The notes: generated by a model from the sequence alone, not told the origin. Positions 8,362-16,924 are shown, counted from the stretch's first letter. The stretch is DNA of 64,000 bases from CAZZCU01 sp964652825 (GCA_964652825.1 CAZZCU010000015.1:1-64000), one strand, 5' to 3'. Program-made: numbers and translations.

Positions 8362-8688
8362 TCAATCAGCGTTTTTGCATTCGACCTTGGACCTGTTGGC
8401 TTTGATCAGGCGCAAAACTTTTTTTCGCAAGCCTTTGAGATCGGGTGGTTGCGATCGGTTGGGTTTATCAAAGTAGGCCGGCAAAATGTCGGACAGGATC
8501 AACAACAGCCGGTCATGATCACCCGCGCTGGCTTCCAGCCATTCTTTGAGAATTTCATAGTCGTGATAGGGCAGGCAGTGACCCTGGCCACGAAATTCCA
8601 GGACGTATTGTGCGACCTGATCGTAATGGGATAAATCGTTGATATCCAAAATCGACATATTCGGGTCCGCGCGCGTTTCCAGCCGCAC
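8362..8688 (-). CDS. Small conserved-looking protein of unknown function
   Basis: 108 residues from a GTG at 8688 that directly follows the stop of the upstream gene (TGA then GTG), or 98 residues from ATG 8658. I do not recognise the family. The protein is soluble and helical, with the acidic block VAQYVLEFRGQGHCLPYHDYEILKEW cut by a basic C-terminus (RKKVLRLIKANRSK). One His-Cys pair (GHCLPYHD) could bind metal, but this is speculation. The tight junction with the 162-residue protein implies co-expression and perhaps joint function. Confidence 0.7.
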   Translation of the reverse strand: MRLETRADPNMSILDINDLSHYDQVAQYVLEFRGQGHCLPYHDYEILKEWLEASAGDHDRLLLILSDILPAYFDKPNRSQPPDLKGLRKKVLRLIKANRSKVECKNAD

Positions 8689-9177
8689 TCACTTCTGTAG
8701 CTGAGCTTCCAGATCGGCGACTTTAAGATCTAACTTGTCTAATTCTTGTCGATAGCGTTTTAACTCATGCAGATGATCATGGATACGCAAAAGGTTGGCC
8801 ACGCGGATGGGCAGTGATTCCATATGGTCGCGGTGAATGACATCAAAATACCAATTGGCTTTGACGGCATCGTCGATCAGATCATTCAGGTCGCCAAAGC
8901 TGATGTCCGCCGTAATCAAGGCCGGGGTCCAGATTTGACCCTGCTGGCGGATCCGTTGCCGTAAACCTTTTAACCAATCAATAAATTTATCGTCGGGAAT
9001 ATGGTCCGCTGGAATGACCAGTAAATCGGCTGGCTGCGAATCATCGGTCAGGGATTTAACTTCGCGCAGCTCAACGGTGCCGAGCTGTTTGAGGAGCTGT
9101 TCCAGTCTGGCTTTGGACGGAGCGATAAGTCGTGGCTCACTGTTCCAATAATTGACGCGTAAATGACGCTTAAACAT
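8689..9177 (-). CDS. Unknown protein, degenerate receiver-like fold with coiled-coil tail
   Basis: 162 residues. The first 125 or so alternate hydrophobic strands and amphipathic helices (ADLLVIPADHIPDD, TPALITADISFGDLNDLID), resembling a response-regulator receiver that lacks a clear phospho-acceptor Asp and Lys set. The last 40 residues (LRIHDHLHELKRYRQ, LDLKVADLEAQLQK) form a heptad-like coiled coil. No DNA-binding domain is present. It heads the run ending in trxA-rnhB-yraN. The receiver similarity is my inference from pattern, not a confirmed match. Confidence 0.7.
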   Translation of the reverse strand: MFKRHLRVNYWNSEPRLIAPSKARLEQLLKQLGTVELREVKSLTDDSQPADLLVIPADHIPDDKFIDWLKGLRQRIRQQGQIWTPALITADISFGDLNDLIDDAVKANWYFDVIHRDHMESLPIRVANLLRIHDHLHELKRYRQELDKLDLKVADLEAQLQK

Positions 9178-9263
9178 GCGGACTGATCTTTCGTCTGGCG
9201 TTTTTAGATTTTACTAGCTTAAATCATATCTGGTTTTTTATCAGCATCAGGGAGTTTGAGCTT

Positions 9264-10289
9264 ATGCTAACTGTGCGTTCGTCGGCACCAACGCGAGTGG
9301 ATCTGGCTGGCGGAACCATTGATCTGTGGCCGATTCATCAGCTGCTCGATGCGCCGGCGACCGTCAATGTCGCGGTGACTCTGCCGGCTTCGGTTGAGTT
9401 GGAAGTTCAAGCGGATCAACGTTTTACTTTCGTCAGCGATGATCAAGGTCGCCAGTGGCAGGGTGATTTTGCGGATGCTGTCCGTCAGGATGTTCTGCCG
9501 CTGCTGGGTTTATTCGTTCAGGCTCAATGGCACAAAGACCTACCGGGATTGCGTATTCGCACGGCGGCCAAATCACCTGCTGGTGCGGGGCTGGGCGGCT
9601 CATCGACACTGTCGATCGCTCTATTGGGTGCCTTGCGGGCCGCGCGCGCCCACTTTGAGTCGACGCCGGAGTTGAGCCACCACCAATTGGTCGCTATTGC
9701 CCAGGACGTGGAGGCGCGTATCATTTTGGCGCCAACCGGCGTGCAGGATTACTGGGGTGCAGTGCGAGGCGGCGTGAACATCCTGACCTATCCAGCCGGC
9801 GGTGTCGACGTGGACACTCGACTCCCCAGTACCTTATCCGGCTTGGCTGATGGCCTCATCTTATGTTTTAGCGGGCAGTCGCGTGCATCGGCCATTAATA
9901 ATTGGGAGATTTTTAAACGCGTCTTTGACGGCGATAAAGTCGTTTTGGAGCGTTTGAATGCGATTGCGGATTGTTCGCGACAATGTGCGATAGCCGTTCG
10001 TCAAGGCTCGGTCGCCGATTTATTGAAGCATTCGCGTGCCGAATGGGATGTGCGACGACAGCTGTGGCCGAACATCGTGACTGATAAGACCGAGCAGTTG
10101 CATGCCGCTGCTGTCAGCGCGGGCGCCTTATACACCAGAGTCTGTGGTGCGGGCGGCGGTGGCGTCATGGCGATTTTAAGCCCACCCGCCAAGAAACCGG
10201 CCGTGATTAGTGCTTTGCAAAAAGCCGGCGGTCATGTACTTGACGCAAGTATAGCTGAACGCGGATTGACCGTGGATGTCAGCAATTAA
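9264..10289 (+). CDS. GHMP-family sugar (heptose-type) kinase
   Basis: 341 residues with all three GHMP motifs: PTRVDLAGGTIDLWP near the N-terminus, the phosphate loop SPAGAGLGGSS, and CGAGGGGVMAIL near the C-terminus. The opening resembles D-glycero-D-manno-heptose 7-phosphate kinase and related sugar kinases. These use ATP to phosphorylate a sugar at C1 for nucleotide-sugar and LPS synthesis. No other heptose genes are adjacent, so the substrate is uncertain. A CAGGGAG ribosome site precedes ATG 9264. The [2Fe-2S] protein follows 15 nt downstream. Confidence 0.85.
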   Translation: MLTVRSSAPTRVDLAGGTIDLWPIHQLLDAPATVNVAVTLPASVELEVQADQRFTFVSDDQGRQWQGDFADAVRQDVLPLLGLFVQAQWHKDLPGLRIRTAAKSPAGAGLGGSSTLSIALLGALRAARAHFESTPELSHHQLVAIAQDVEARIILAPTGVQDYWGAVRGGVNILTYPAGGVDVDTRLPSTLSGLADGLILCFSGQSRASAINNWEIFKRVFDGDKVVLERLNAIADCSRQCAIAVRQGSVADLLKHSRAEWDVRRQLWPNIVTDKTEQLHAAAVSAGALYTRVCGAGGGGVMAILSPPAKKPAVISALQKAGGHVLDASIAERGLTVDVSN

Positions 10290-10304
10290 AACTCACCTTG
10301 AGGT

Positions 10305-10679
10305 TTGTTTCTGGAAACCAATGACAAAGAAGCTCTCGATCTGCTCGTAGAGCGATTAAACATCGGTAATTATCAACGCCATATTTTGCTTTGTGTCGGT
10401 GATAAATGTTGTTCTGCCGTCGAAGGGCTCAGAGTTTGGGAATATCTCAAACAACGTTTGCAGGAGCTTAAACTCACCGGTGCAGCTGTCTACCGGACTA
10501 AAGTCGGTTGTCTGCGTATCTGCCGCGATGGTCCCATCGCTCTCGTCTACCCCGAGGGAACCTGGTATCGCAATATCACCGTTGAAAACGTCGAGCGCGT
10601 GATCCAGGAGCATCTGATCAAGGGCAATCCGGTCGCGGATCTGGCGTTTGCCGAGAACCCTTTGATGCTGGACGTCTAG
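10305..10679 (+). CDS. Thioredoxin-like [2Fe-2S] ferredoxin protein
   Basis: About 124 residues. Four or more cysteines are arranged as in thioredoxin-fold ferredoxins: HILLCVGDKCC, then VGCLRICRDGP, followed by the typical YPEGTWYRNIT. It probably carries one [2Fe-2S] cluster and donates or accepts electrons in the cytoplasm. No ATG start exists: an in-frame TGA at 10299-10301 leaves only TTG 10305 or CTG 10311. The GAGG at 10300-10303 is badly spaced for the TTG but about 7 nt from the CTG. The partner protein is unknown. The gene closely follows the GHMP kinase. Confidence 0.85.
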   Translation: MFLETNDKEALDLLVERLNIGNYQRHILLCVGDKCCSAVEGLRVWEYLKQRLQELKLTGAAVYRTKVGCLRICRDGPIALVYPEGTWYRNITVENVERVIQEHLIKGNPVADLAFAENPLMLDV

Positions 10680-10769
10680 GCCCCGACGACGCTACAATAG
10701 CTCGATAGTTATTCCACAAATTTAACGCACCAACGCAAAGGCTACATGGATGGTAGCAAGGTATTCGGT

Positions 10770-13073
10770 ATGACGCGTTTTCATCTGGGAACGCGCGTTG
10801 TTTTCTATGCATCGCTGGCGGCGTGTACGTTTTCGAGTCAGCCGCAGCCGATTGAAATCATCGTGCCGGTGCTCTCCGATAAGCCACCCACGACGCCGGC
10901 CGAGCAGTTGGCAGCGCTGGAGGCAATTGCGCCGGCGGATAGTCCCGACGCCGAGCAACTTGCCGATATTCGCGCCGTCTTGCGCGCCCAGGACATAGAA
11001 AGCCGCGGCAAACGCGAGTTGGCCGCCGAAGCCTGGATGGAAGCACTGAAAATCGCCCGCGGTGTTATCGGTCAGCGCGCCTTGCATGGTTGGATACGCG
11101 CCTATACCGCCGGACTGGGCAAACAAACAGATCGCCAGATTCTGGCGCGACTACTACTGGTGGAAACCCACTACGGACGTCTCAGTCCGTACATGAAAGA
11201 TAACGGCCTCATCAGCGAAACAGCATTGGTGGCCGAGCTGGAAAAAGCCGTACCCGAGGCCTTGTTGCCGCCCACAAGTGGCCAGACCGAAGCGGAAACC
11301 GAGGCACCCGCCGCTCCTGGGATACCAGGCAACGATCTATTGTTGATCAAGGCAGCTGCCCGTTATTGCGTGCTTTCCAGCGAGTTGCAGCTGCGGTGGG
11401 AAAGCTGGCTGAATTCCCTTGGCCGCGCAGCCCGTTCGTATTGGGGTGCGCTGATCGAAGACTGCCGGCGCAATTACGCAGGGGCTGGCGATGCTTATCA
11501 GAATGCCTTACCGGTGTTGATGCAAAGCCGCGCGACTCATAATCTGGCGCTGAGCGCCGCTGCTCGTCAGATCAATGTTCAGCGGGCGATGGGCAAACGC
11601 GAGTCGGTCGCCCAGACTTATGAAAAGCTGCTTGAGGTATGGCGTCTGGATGGTTTGAACGCCAAAGCTTTTGGCATGTCGACCGATGAATTTGCCCTAA
11701 AGCAGATCGATGACACGTTGTGGGCGTCGCGTTCCATCGCTTTGACAGGCAACCTGGAGCGGGCCAAAGCTTTGGCGCAGCATGCTCAAGATTTAATCAG
11801 CAGAATGTACGTCAATTCGCCGAATATGAGTCAACGTTCACGTGACGCGCTCGGCAATCTCCGTGCTGAGGCGTTTCAGATCCTGGCCTTTCGCGTGGCG
11901 CTTGAGCGTGGCGAGCATGATCGTGCCTTGGCGATCAATGCCGTGGCCATGCAGAGCCCCGATATTTCCGTGGAGTGGAAAGAACGCTTTCTCTGGTTGT
12001 CTGGCGTCTATGATTTCCTTGCGGGCAACTATCCTGGCGCCAAGCGGCGCTGGGAGCAGTTGCTGAATAATTTGCGGGATGAGTCGCTGCGACCACAGAT
12101 TTATTATTGGACCGCGCGTGCCTTGCGGCAAATGCAACAGGTCGCGGAAAGTGATTTTTATATCAAATCCTTGGTTCAGGATTATCCGACAAATTTTTAT
12201 GCTGTAGTTGGATTGAGTATCGCGGATCTGCCAGATCCTGATCGTTGGCGCAGCGTGTTTGCGGATAGCGGCAAGCATCTGACAACCGCTCTCAAAAATC
12301 GCAAAGACTTTGATATAGAAAATATTCGCGCCCATCCACGAGTGGGACCGGCGTTGCGGCGGGCGGAGTTGCTGGTACAAGCGCGCTTGTGCGACTGGGG
12401 CCGCATTGCACTTCAGGAGCTGGAGACACCGAGCCGCCGGGATTTCCGTCTGCCGAGTTATCCGGGCTTGTATGTTTATGTTAGTCGTTTGCATTATGCC
12501 TGCGGCAATTACGTTCAAGCTGTTTCCATCACGACTGATCTTTCCAATACCATTAGTGGTTTTTGGCAAACCTGGCCGGAGCAGTTGCTGGTGCATTTCC
12601 CGCAAGCTTATGCTGATATCGCGCGTCGTCAGGCGGCAAGCGCTGGTATTCAGCCAGCGGAAGTTCTTGCTGTCGCTCGTCAGGAAAGTACGTTTCGACC
12701 TATGGTAGCCAGTCCTGCCGGAGCCTTGGGTCTGATGCAGATTATGATTCCGACGGCTGAACGCCTGGCGAATCAACTCAAGCTTGAATCATCCGATATG
12801 GCGACGCGATTGCTGGATCCCGAACTGAATGCAACGCTAGGTGCAGCTTATCTCCAGCAACTTCGCGATTATTACAAAGGCAATATTCCCGCTGTGTACG
12901 GTGGCTACAATGCCGGCGAGTATGCAGTCGATGGTTGGTTGGTGCGTCGTCAGACAACAGACCCGGCAATGTGGGTTGAGTTGGTGCCATTCCAAGAAAC
13001 CAAAAGTTATATTCGCAACGTGTGGCGGAATGTTTTTGTCTATAATTTCATTGCGCAATATGATAGCAAATAA
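10770..13073 (+). CDS. slt: Soluble lytic murein transglycosylase, lipoprotein
   Basis: About 767 residues. ATG 10770 is preferred over ATG 10746 because it gives a good lipoprotein signal ending in the lipobox LAAC. Residues 30-590 form helical repeats like the Slt70 doughnut domain. The C-terminal SLT domain shows the catalytic Glu in ARQESTFRP, then GALGLMQIMIPTA and GGYNAGEYAVDGW. The enzyme cleaves glycan strands with formation of 1,6-anhydroMurNAc for cell-wall turnover. Lipid attachment suggests a membrane location, unlike the soluble E. coli Slt. The gene is monocistronic. Confidence 0.93.
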   Translation: MTRFHLGTRVVFYASLAACTFSSQPQPIEIIVPVLSDKPPTTPAEQLAALEAIAPADSPDAEQLADIRAVLRAQDIESRGKRELAAEAWMEALKIARGVIGQRALHGWIRAYTAGLGKQTDRQILARLLLVETHYGRLSPYMKDNGLISETALVAELEKAVPEALLPPTSGQTEAETEAPAAPGIPGNDLLLIKAAARYCVLSSELQLRWESWLNSLGRAARSYWGALIEDCRRNYAGAGDAYQNALPVLMQSRATHNLALSAAARQINVQRAMGKRESVAQTYEKLLEVWRLDGLNAKAFGMSTDEFALKQIDDTLWASRSIALTGNLERAKALAQHAQDLISRMYVNSPNMSQRSRDALGNLRAEAFQILAFRVALERGEHDRALAINAVAMQSPDISVEWKERFLWLSGVYDFLAGNYPGAKRRWEQLLNNLRDESLRPQIYYWTARALRQMQQVAESDFYIKSLVQDYPTNFYAVVGLSIADLPDPDRWRSVFADSGKHLTTALKNRKDFDIENIRAHPRVGPALRRAELLVQARLCDWGRIALQELETPSRRDFRLPSYPGLYVYVSRLHYACGNYVQAVSITTDLSNTISGFWQTWPEQLLVHFPQAYADIARRQAASAGIQPAEVLAVARQESTFRPMVASPAGALGLMQIMIPTAERLANQLKLESSDMATRLLDPELNATLGAAYLQQLRDYYKGNIPAVYGGYNAGEYAVDGWLVRRQTTDPAMWVELVPFQETKSYIRNVWRNVFVYNFIAQYDSK

Positions 13074-13118
13074 GAGCTATATATAATCGCAATCGAAGAA
13101 AAGTCGGGGGAGATTTTA

Positions 13119-13262
13119 ATGGCTGTTTCCAAGGTAAAACGTGACCTGAAAACTGAGTCATGGGGTTGGCTTGGGTTAGTTGCGATTATGCTTTTGTTTC
13201 CTACGGTATTTTTCTTGTGCGTTTTTGTTCCGATATGGATCGGCATTACACCGCGCTGGTAA
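13119..13262 (+). CDS. 47-residue single-pass membrane protein
   Basis: Frame from ATG 13119 to TAA 13260-13262, 47 residues. A GGGGGAG ribosome site (13105-13111) is well placed. There is a basic, polar N-terminus (KVKRDLKTE) and one transmembrane helix (LGLVAIMLLFPTVFFLCVF), ending ITPRW. A TATAAT box at 13082-13087 may belong to its promoter. It sits 30 nt before ctaA. Small single-helix proteins often accompany heme-copper oxidases and their assembly factors, so a role in oxidase assembly is a reasonable inference. Confidence 0.6.
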   Translation: MAVSKVKRDLKTESWGWLGLVAIMLLFPTVFFLCVFVPIWIGITPRW

Positions 13263-13292
13263 AACGCGGTTAAAAACACAAGTTAGCTCTCA

Positions 13293-14324
13293 ATGTGGTT
13301 GGGTATGCGGCGCGCAAAGTCATCTAATTTATCCACGGCTGATGCGATTAAGGTTTTTGGTGGATTATCGGCAAGCGCCGCGGCCTTAAGTTTCTTTGTT
13401 ATTGTGCTTGGCGCTGCTGTGCGCGCCACTAGTTCCGGTCTTGCCTGCCCTGATTGGCCGCTGTGCTTTGCCCAGCTGGTGCCGCAATTTGATTTCCATA
13501 TTTTTATGGAGTGGTTTCATCGTCTGGTAGCGGGAACACTCTGTTTGGTTGTGCTGGGTATCGTTGTTAAATTGGTGCGTGTGCGGGAGCTACGTCGCTT
13601 GTTTGGCATACAGCTACTGGTTGCCGTCGCTTTATTGACCTCGCAGGTTATTCTCGGTGGTTTGACGGTATTAAAGCTACTCGAACCAAAAATCGTATCT
13701 TTGCATTTAATCAACGCCATGTTGTTTATGGGCGTATTGTTATGGATGTCGGCAAAGGCTGAATTGCTGTCGCGGGTCGGGAGCATGCATCCGTTCCATA
13801 TTCCCGGGCGCGTGAAGTGGTTGTTCGTCGCGACCGCAGTGGCGGTATTTTTTCAGATTCTTCTTGGCGGCATGGTGTCTTCCAATCATGCAGGCTTGGC
13901 GTGCTCGGATTTTCCAGCATGTCATGGACAATGGTTGTTTGGTCTTGGCTTCCAGGAATGGTTGCAGATGGGCCATCGCTACCTTGCTTATCTGGTGACG
14001 ATCCTGGTGATGTTGCTGGCATTCATGGCGACTGGTTTGAAGTTGCCACCGAAAGCGCGATTGAGCGTGCGGTTGCTGCCAACGTTGCTGGTGATTCAGA
14101 TCGTCCTGGGTGTCGTCAACGTTCTGTGGTTACTGCCCGTCTCAATGTCTGTTTTGCATTTAGGCAACGCGACACTGATTTTTATCGTCAGCGTGCGCTC
14201 GATGATTGAAGTTCTCTATTATGGTCGCGCTCATCCTCTCGACACTTTGTATCAGCGGGGTGATCGTCGGGAATTGGAAGGCTTGCTTACGAATGCTCAT
14301 AAGAAGGTCGAGGTGAGCATTTGA
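13293..14324 (+). CDS. ctaA: Heme A synthase (CtaA/COX15)
   Basis: 343 residues, eight predicted membrane helices. Two cysteine-pair loops typical of the family are present: GLACPDWPLC and GLACSDFPACHG. The heme-ligand histidines are in WFHRLVAGT, LHLINA, GHRYLAY and LHLGNA. The enzyme hydroxylates heme O to heme A for aa3- or caa3-type cytochrome oxidases, so a heme A oxidase should exist elsewhere in the genome. Its stop overlaps the ctaB start by 4 nt. Confidence 0.93.
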   Translation: MWLGMRRAKSSNLSTADAIKVFGGLSASAAALSFFVIVLGAAVRATSSGLACPDWPLCFAQLVPQFDFHIFMEWFHRLVAGTLCLVVLGIVVKLVRVRELRRLFGIQLLVAVALLTSQVILGGLTVLKLLEPKIVSLHLINAMLFMGVLLWMSAKAELLSRVGSMHPFHIPGRVKWLFVATAVAVFFQILLGGMVSSNHAGLACSDFPACHGQWLFGLGFQEWLQMGHRYLAYLVTILVMLLAFMATGLKLPPKARLSVRLLPTLLVIQIVLGVVNVLWLLPVSMSVLHLGNATLIFIVSVRSMIEVLYYGRAHPLDTLYQRGDRRELEGLLTNAHKKVEVSI

Positions 14325-15247
14325 GAACAACTGTCGCCGCGCAGGCAAATTCTCAGGCTGTCGCCAAGAATCCCAATCTTATGACGAAGATCGCAGCTGG
14401 TTTTGCTATGACCAAACCGACCGTGTCGATGTTGGTGGTGGTCACGGTGGTGCCTGGAATGTTATTGGCGGCCGGCGGCTGGCCGGAGCCGGTGTTGGTT
14501 TTGGCAACTATTGTTGGGACCTTTTTCGCGTCGGGTTCAGCGGCTATTTTTAATCATCTGGTTGAGATTGACTCCGATGCATTGATGGATCGCACCAAAA
14601 CACGACCGATTCAAAACGGTATGATTAGCGCACGCGAAGCAGCCGTTATGGCCAGTATTTTTGCGTTGCTGTCGTTGTTGATTTTGACGATTGGTACGAC
14701 ACTGATGGCGGCGCTGGTGGCTTTGGCGGCGAACGCTTTTTATGTGCTTGGTTACACGATGTATCTCAAGCGACGTACGACGCAGAATATTGTCATTGGT
14801 GGAGCCGCGGGTGCGGTTGGGCCGTTGATCGGCTGGGCGGCGGTACGTGGCGATATTGGATTACCGGCATGGGCGTTGTTTACATTGATCTTCATGTGGA
14901 CGCCGCCGCATTTTTGGGCGTTGGCTTTAAAGTATAAAGATGATTATGCCAAAGCCAATATTCCGATGCTGCCGGTCGTGCGTGGCGATGAATATACGCG
15001 TAAGTCGATTATGATATACGCCTGGCTGCTATTGCCGGTCATGCTATGGGTGAATATTGTTTGTAACGTCAGCTCAGTGTTTGCTGTGTTCAGTATGGCG
15101 TTTACCGCTGGCTTCGCGTGGCTGGCCACTAAGCTTTATCGTCAGCACACGAATGATTTAGGTATGCCGGTATTTCACTACTCTTGTTTTTATTTGTTTG
15201 CGCTTTTCTGTGGACTGACGATAGATAAGCTGTGGCAGCTGGTCTAA
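14321..15247 (+). CDS. ctaB: Protoheme IX farnesyltransferase (heme O synthase)
   Basis: 308 residues, a multi-helix UbiA-superfamily prenyltransferase. The first Asp-rich motif reads VEIDSDALMDRTKTRP and the second region YKDDYAKANIPMLPVV. It attaches farnesyl to heme b. The start is a TTG at 14321 in the overlap TTGA with the ctaA stop, placed about 5 nt after GAGGTGA. Heme O made here is the substrate of CtaA. Confidence 0.94.
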   Translation: MRTTVAAQANSQAVAKNPNLMTKIAAGFAMTKPTVSMLVVVTVVPGMLLAAGGWPEPVLVLATIVGTFFASGSAAIFNHLVEIDSDALMDRTKTRPIQNGMISAREAAVMASIFALLSLLILTIGTTLMAALVALAANAFYVLGYTMYLKRRTTQNIVIGGAAGAVGPLIGWAAVRGDIGLPAWALFTLIFMWTPPHFWALALKYKDDYAKANIPMLPVVRGDEYTRKSIMIYAWLLLPVMLWVNIVCNVSSVFAVFSMAFTAGFAWLATKLYRQHTNDLGMPVFHYSCFYLFALFCGLTIDKLWQLV

Positions 15248-15263
15248 AGCCCCGGGCAGAAAA

Positions 15264-15356
15264 ATGATGCGGAAACGATCACGATTTTATCTCTACCTGG
15301 GATTTTTGCTTCTCTTTACGGCCTTGGTTTTTGTTGTAAGCTATTTAAATCATTAG
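15264..15356 (+). CDS. 30-residue single-helix membrane peptide (possible)
   Basis: ATG ATG at 15264 opens a 30-codon frame to TAG 15354-15356, 16 nt after ctaB. The peptide has a basic start (MMRKRSRF) and one hydrophobic helix (YLYLGFLLLFTALVFVVSYL). No strong ribosome site is visible, so it may depend on coupling to ctaB. It mirrors the 47-residue protein before ctaA. Expression is not proven. Confidence 0.4.
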   Translation: MMRKRSRFYLYLGFLLLFTALVFVVSYLNH

Positions 15357-15380
15357 ATTAATTTTATTAATAGCGTGATC

Positions 15381-15408
15381 TTGACATTATTAATAGAATG
15401 ATTATGTT
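15381..15408 (+). promoter_or_regulatory. Sigma-70-like promoter for the NifU-domain gene
   Basis: TTGACA at 15381-15386 matches the -35 consensus perfectly. Sixteen nt later is TATGTT (15403-15408), a 4/6 match to the -10 box. The surrounding 15357-15450 is extremely AT-rich and contains the near-repeat TTATTAATAG twice. The position just upstream of the NifU-like gene suggests its own regulated promoter. Confidence 0.5.
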
Positions 15409-15451
15409 ATTTATGACATATATATTATATTAAAGAAAAGGCATTATTATA

Positions 15452-15682
15452 ATGATAGAAATAACGGATAAAATTAAAGAGATTATAGAAACCGACATAA
15501 ACCCGCAGCTGGAATTACATGCTGGCGGCTGTGAATTGATTGATGTTGAGGACGGGATCGTCACTTTGCGTCTGTTTGGTGGTTGTTCCGGCTGTCCTTC
15601 CAGTCAAATCACCTTGTTTAATGGTATTGTCCCGATTCTTAAGGAAAAAATCCCAGAGATTCGTGACGTTATTTTAGGCTAG
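15452..15682 (+). CDS. NifU C-terminal domain (Nfu-type) iron-sulfur scaffold
   Basis: 76 residues, essentially the bare Nfu domain. The cluster-binding CxxC is in LFGGCSGCPSSQITL, and the domain ends with KEKIPEIRDVIL. Stand-alone Nfu proteins bind a [4Fe-4S] cluster and deliver it to apo-proteins in the cytoplasm. Many likely clients are encoded nearby (MqnC, QueG, complex I). An AAAAGG ribosome site lies upstream of ATG 15452. The first codons are AT-rich compared with the rest of the window. Confidence 0.9.
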   Translation: MIEITDKIKEIIETDINPQLELHAGGCELIDVEDGIVTLRLFGGCSGCPSSQITLFNGIVPILKEKIPEIRDVILG

Positions 15683-15862
15683 TTTCTTCAATTATTAGCG
15701 ACTGTCATATGCTTGAACACTCAAGCCTCCTGTAAAAACAAAGAGTTACGGCGTTTTCGCGTGGCATGAGTATTGCTCATGGCCGAGCAGGATCCCCAAA
15801 CGGGGATTTGTTGTCGCCGTTGTTCTCTTTGTGGATGTTGCTTGTTGTTGGAGTTGTTGTTG

Positions 15863-16171
15863 ATGAAGACCGTTGTTGCCATTGATCACCAGTTTGATGA
15901 AACCACCCTCGCGGAAATCGAGCATTTGCGGCAGACCCGCTTAACGCTTGCCAGGCGTCAGCTCGCCGCTAGTGCCGCCACCGTTGATGAATTGATTAAA
16001 CGCGGCTTATTGCCCGACGGTGATCGTAAAGCCTATCAGCTTGAACTCCAGTACGAATTGAAACTCAAGATCGCCGACCTCGAACAACGTGCCGCTGCCG
16101 CTCATGTCGTTCACTTTGATGAGATCGAGTTGTATGTCAATGTTGTGGATGGTGTGCAGTCAGCGAATTGA
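15863..16171 (+). CDS. Small coiled-coil protein of unknown function
   Basis: 102 residues from ATG 15863, which has a GGAG 9 nt upstream. The frame stays open back to 15773, but that part would encode a cysteine/leucine-rich run and looks non-coding. The protein is mostly helical with repeated Arg, Ala and Leu (LAEIEHLRQTRLTLARRQLA, LELQYELKLKIADLEQRAA). No family is recognised. Its TGA directly abuts the stop codon of the convergent map gene. Confidence 0.6.
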   Translation: MKTVVAIDHQFDETTLAEIEHLRQTRLTLARRQLAASAATVDELIKRGLLPDGDRKAYQLELQYELKLKIADLEQRAAAAHVVHFDEIELYVNVVDGVQSAN

Positions 16172-16924
16172 TCAGCATTGAGTTAATATTTCCACGGAAC
16201 CATCTTTGCGAATCGCTAGCGTGTGTTCAAATTGCGCGCTTAAACCACCATCGATAGTCACCGCGGTCCAGCCATCTTTTTTTACCTTGGTTTTCCAGTG
16301 ACCTTCGTTGATCATCGGTTCGATGGTGAACACCATGCCTTCTTGTAAGCGTGTGCCTTTGCCCGGTTCTCCATAGTGCATAATCTGGGGATCTTCGTGG
16401 AATTCACGACCGATCCCATGACCCACGAATTCTCGAACGACGCTGTAGCCACAGCTTTCGGCATATGTCTGGATAGCATGGCCGATATCACCGATGCGAT
16501 TGCCGACTTTGACGGCGGCGATGCCCAGCTCCAGACATTTACGGGTGCATTCCACCAAGCGCTGGGCTTTGCTGGAGACGTCGCCGACATAAAACGTTCG
16601 TGACGTATCGCCGTAAAAACCATCAAGAATGGTGGTTACATCAATGTTGATGATATCGCCGTCCTTGAGTTTGTCTTTGGCTGATGGAATGCCATGACAC
16701 ACGACGTGATTGATCGAAGTACAGATGGATTTTGGAAATCCGCGGTAGTTTAAGGGTGCAGGGATTGCGCTATTCTTAATAATAAATTCGTGGCAGATCT
16801 CGTCCAATTCCAGCGTCGTTATACCGGCTTTGACATACTCTTCGATCATGTTCAGCGTCTGTGCCGCGAGTTTACCGCTCGGGCGCATGGCATCAATTTC
16901 TGCATCGGACTTCAGGATAATCAT
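16172..16924 (-). CDS. map: Methionine aminopeptidase type I
   Basis: 250 residues. The dinuclear metal ligands are readable: the two Asp in NIDVTTILDGFYGDTSRTF, the His in GHGIGREFHEDPQI, and the Glu residues in FTIEPMI and FEHTLAI. It removes the initiator Met from nascent proteins. Its ATG overlaps the stop of the upstream peptide-binding-protein gene (TAATG), so translation is coupled. The usual secY/infA neighbourhood is absent. Confidence 0.96.
   Translation of the reverse strand: MIILKSDAEIDAMRPSGKLAAQTLNMIEEYVKAGITTLELDEICHEFIIKNSAIPAPLNYRGFPKSICTSINHVVCHGIPSAKDKLKDGDIINIDVTTILDGFYGDTSRTFYVGDVSSKAQRLVECTRKCLELGIAAVKVGNRIGDIGHAIQTYAESCGYSVVREFVGHGIGREFHEDPQIMHYGEPGKGTRLQEGMVFTIEPMINEGHWKTKVKKDGWTAVTIDGGLSAQFEHTLAIRKDGSVEILTQC

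Noticed and set aside
11838..12776. 312-codon minus-strand frame inside slt
   Set aside because: It is wholly antisense to the lytic transglycosylase with its complete catalytic motifs, and its own translation lacks any domain.
15773..15862. N-terminal extension rich in Cys and Leu of the small coiled-coil protein
   Set aside because: It comes from TTG and TGT low-complexity DNA and contains a short ATCCCC/GGGGAT hairpin. A GGAG-preceded ATG at 15863 is a better start.
15840..15862. TTG trinucleotide repeat as possible functional repeat
   Set aside because: It is short and interrupted by the GGAG ribosome site. Simple low complexity explains it.
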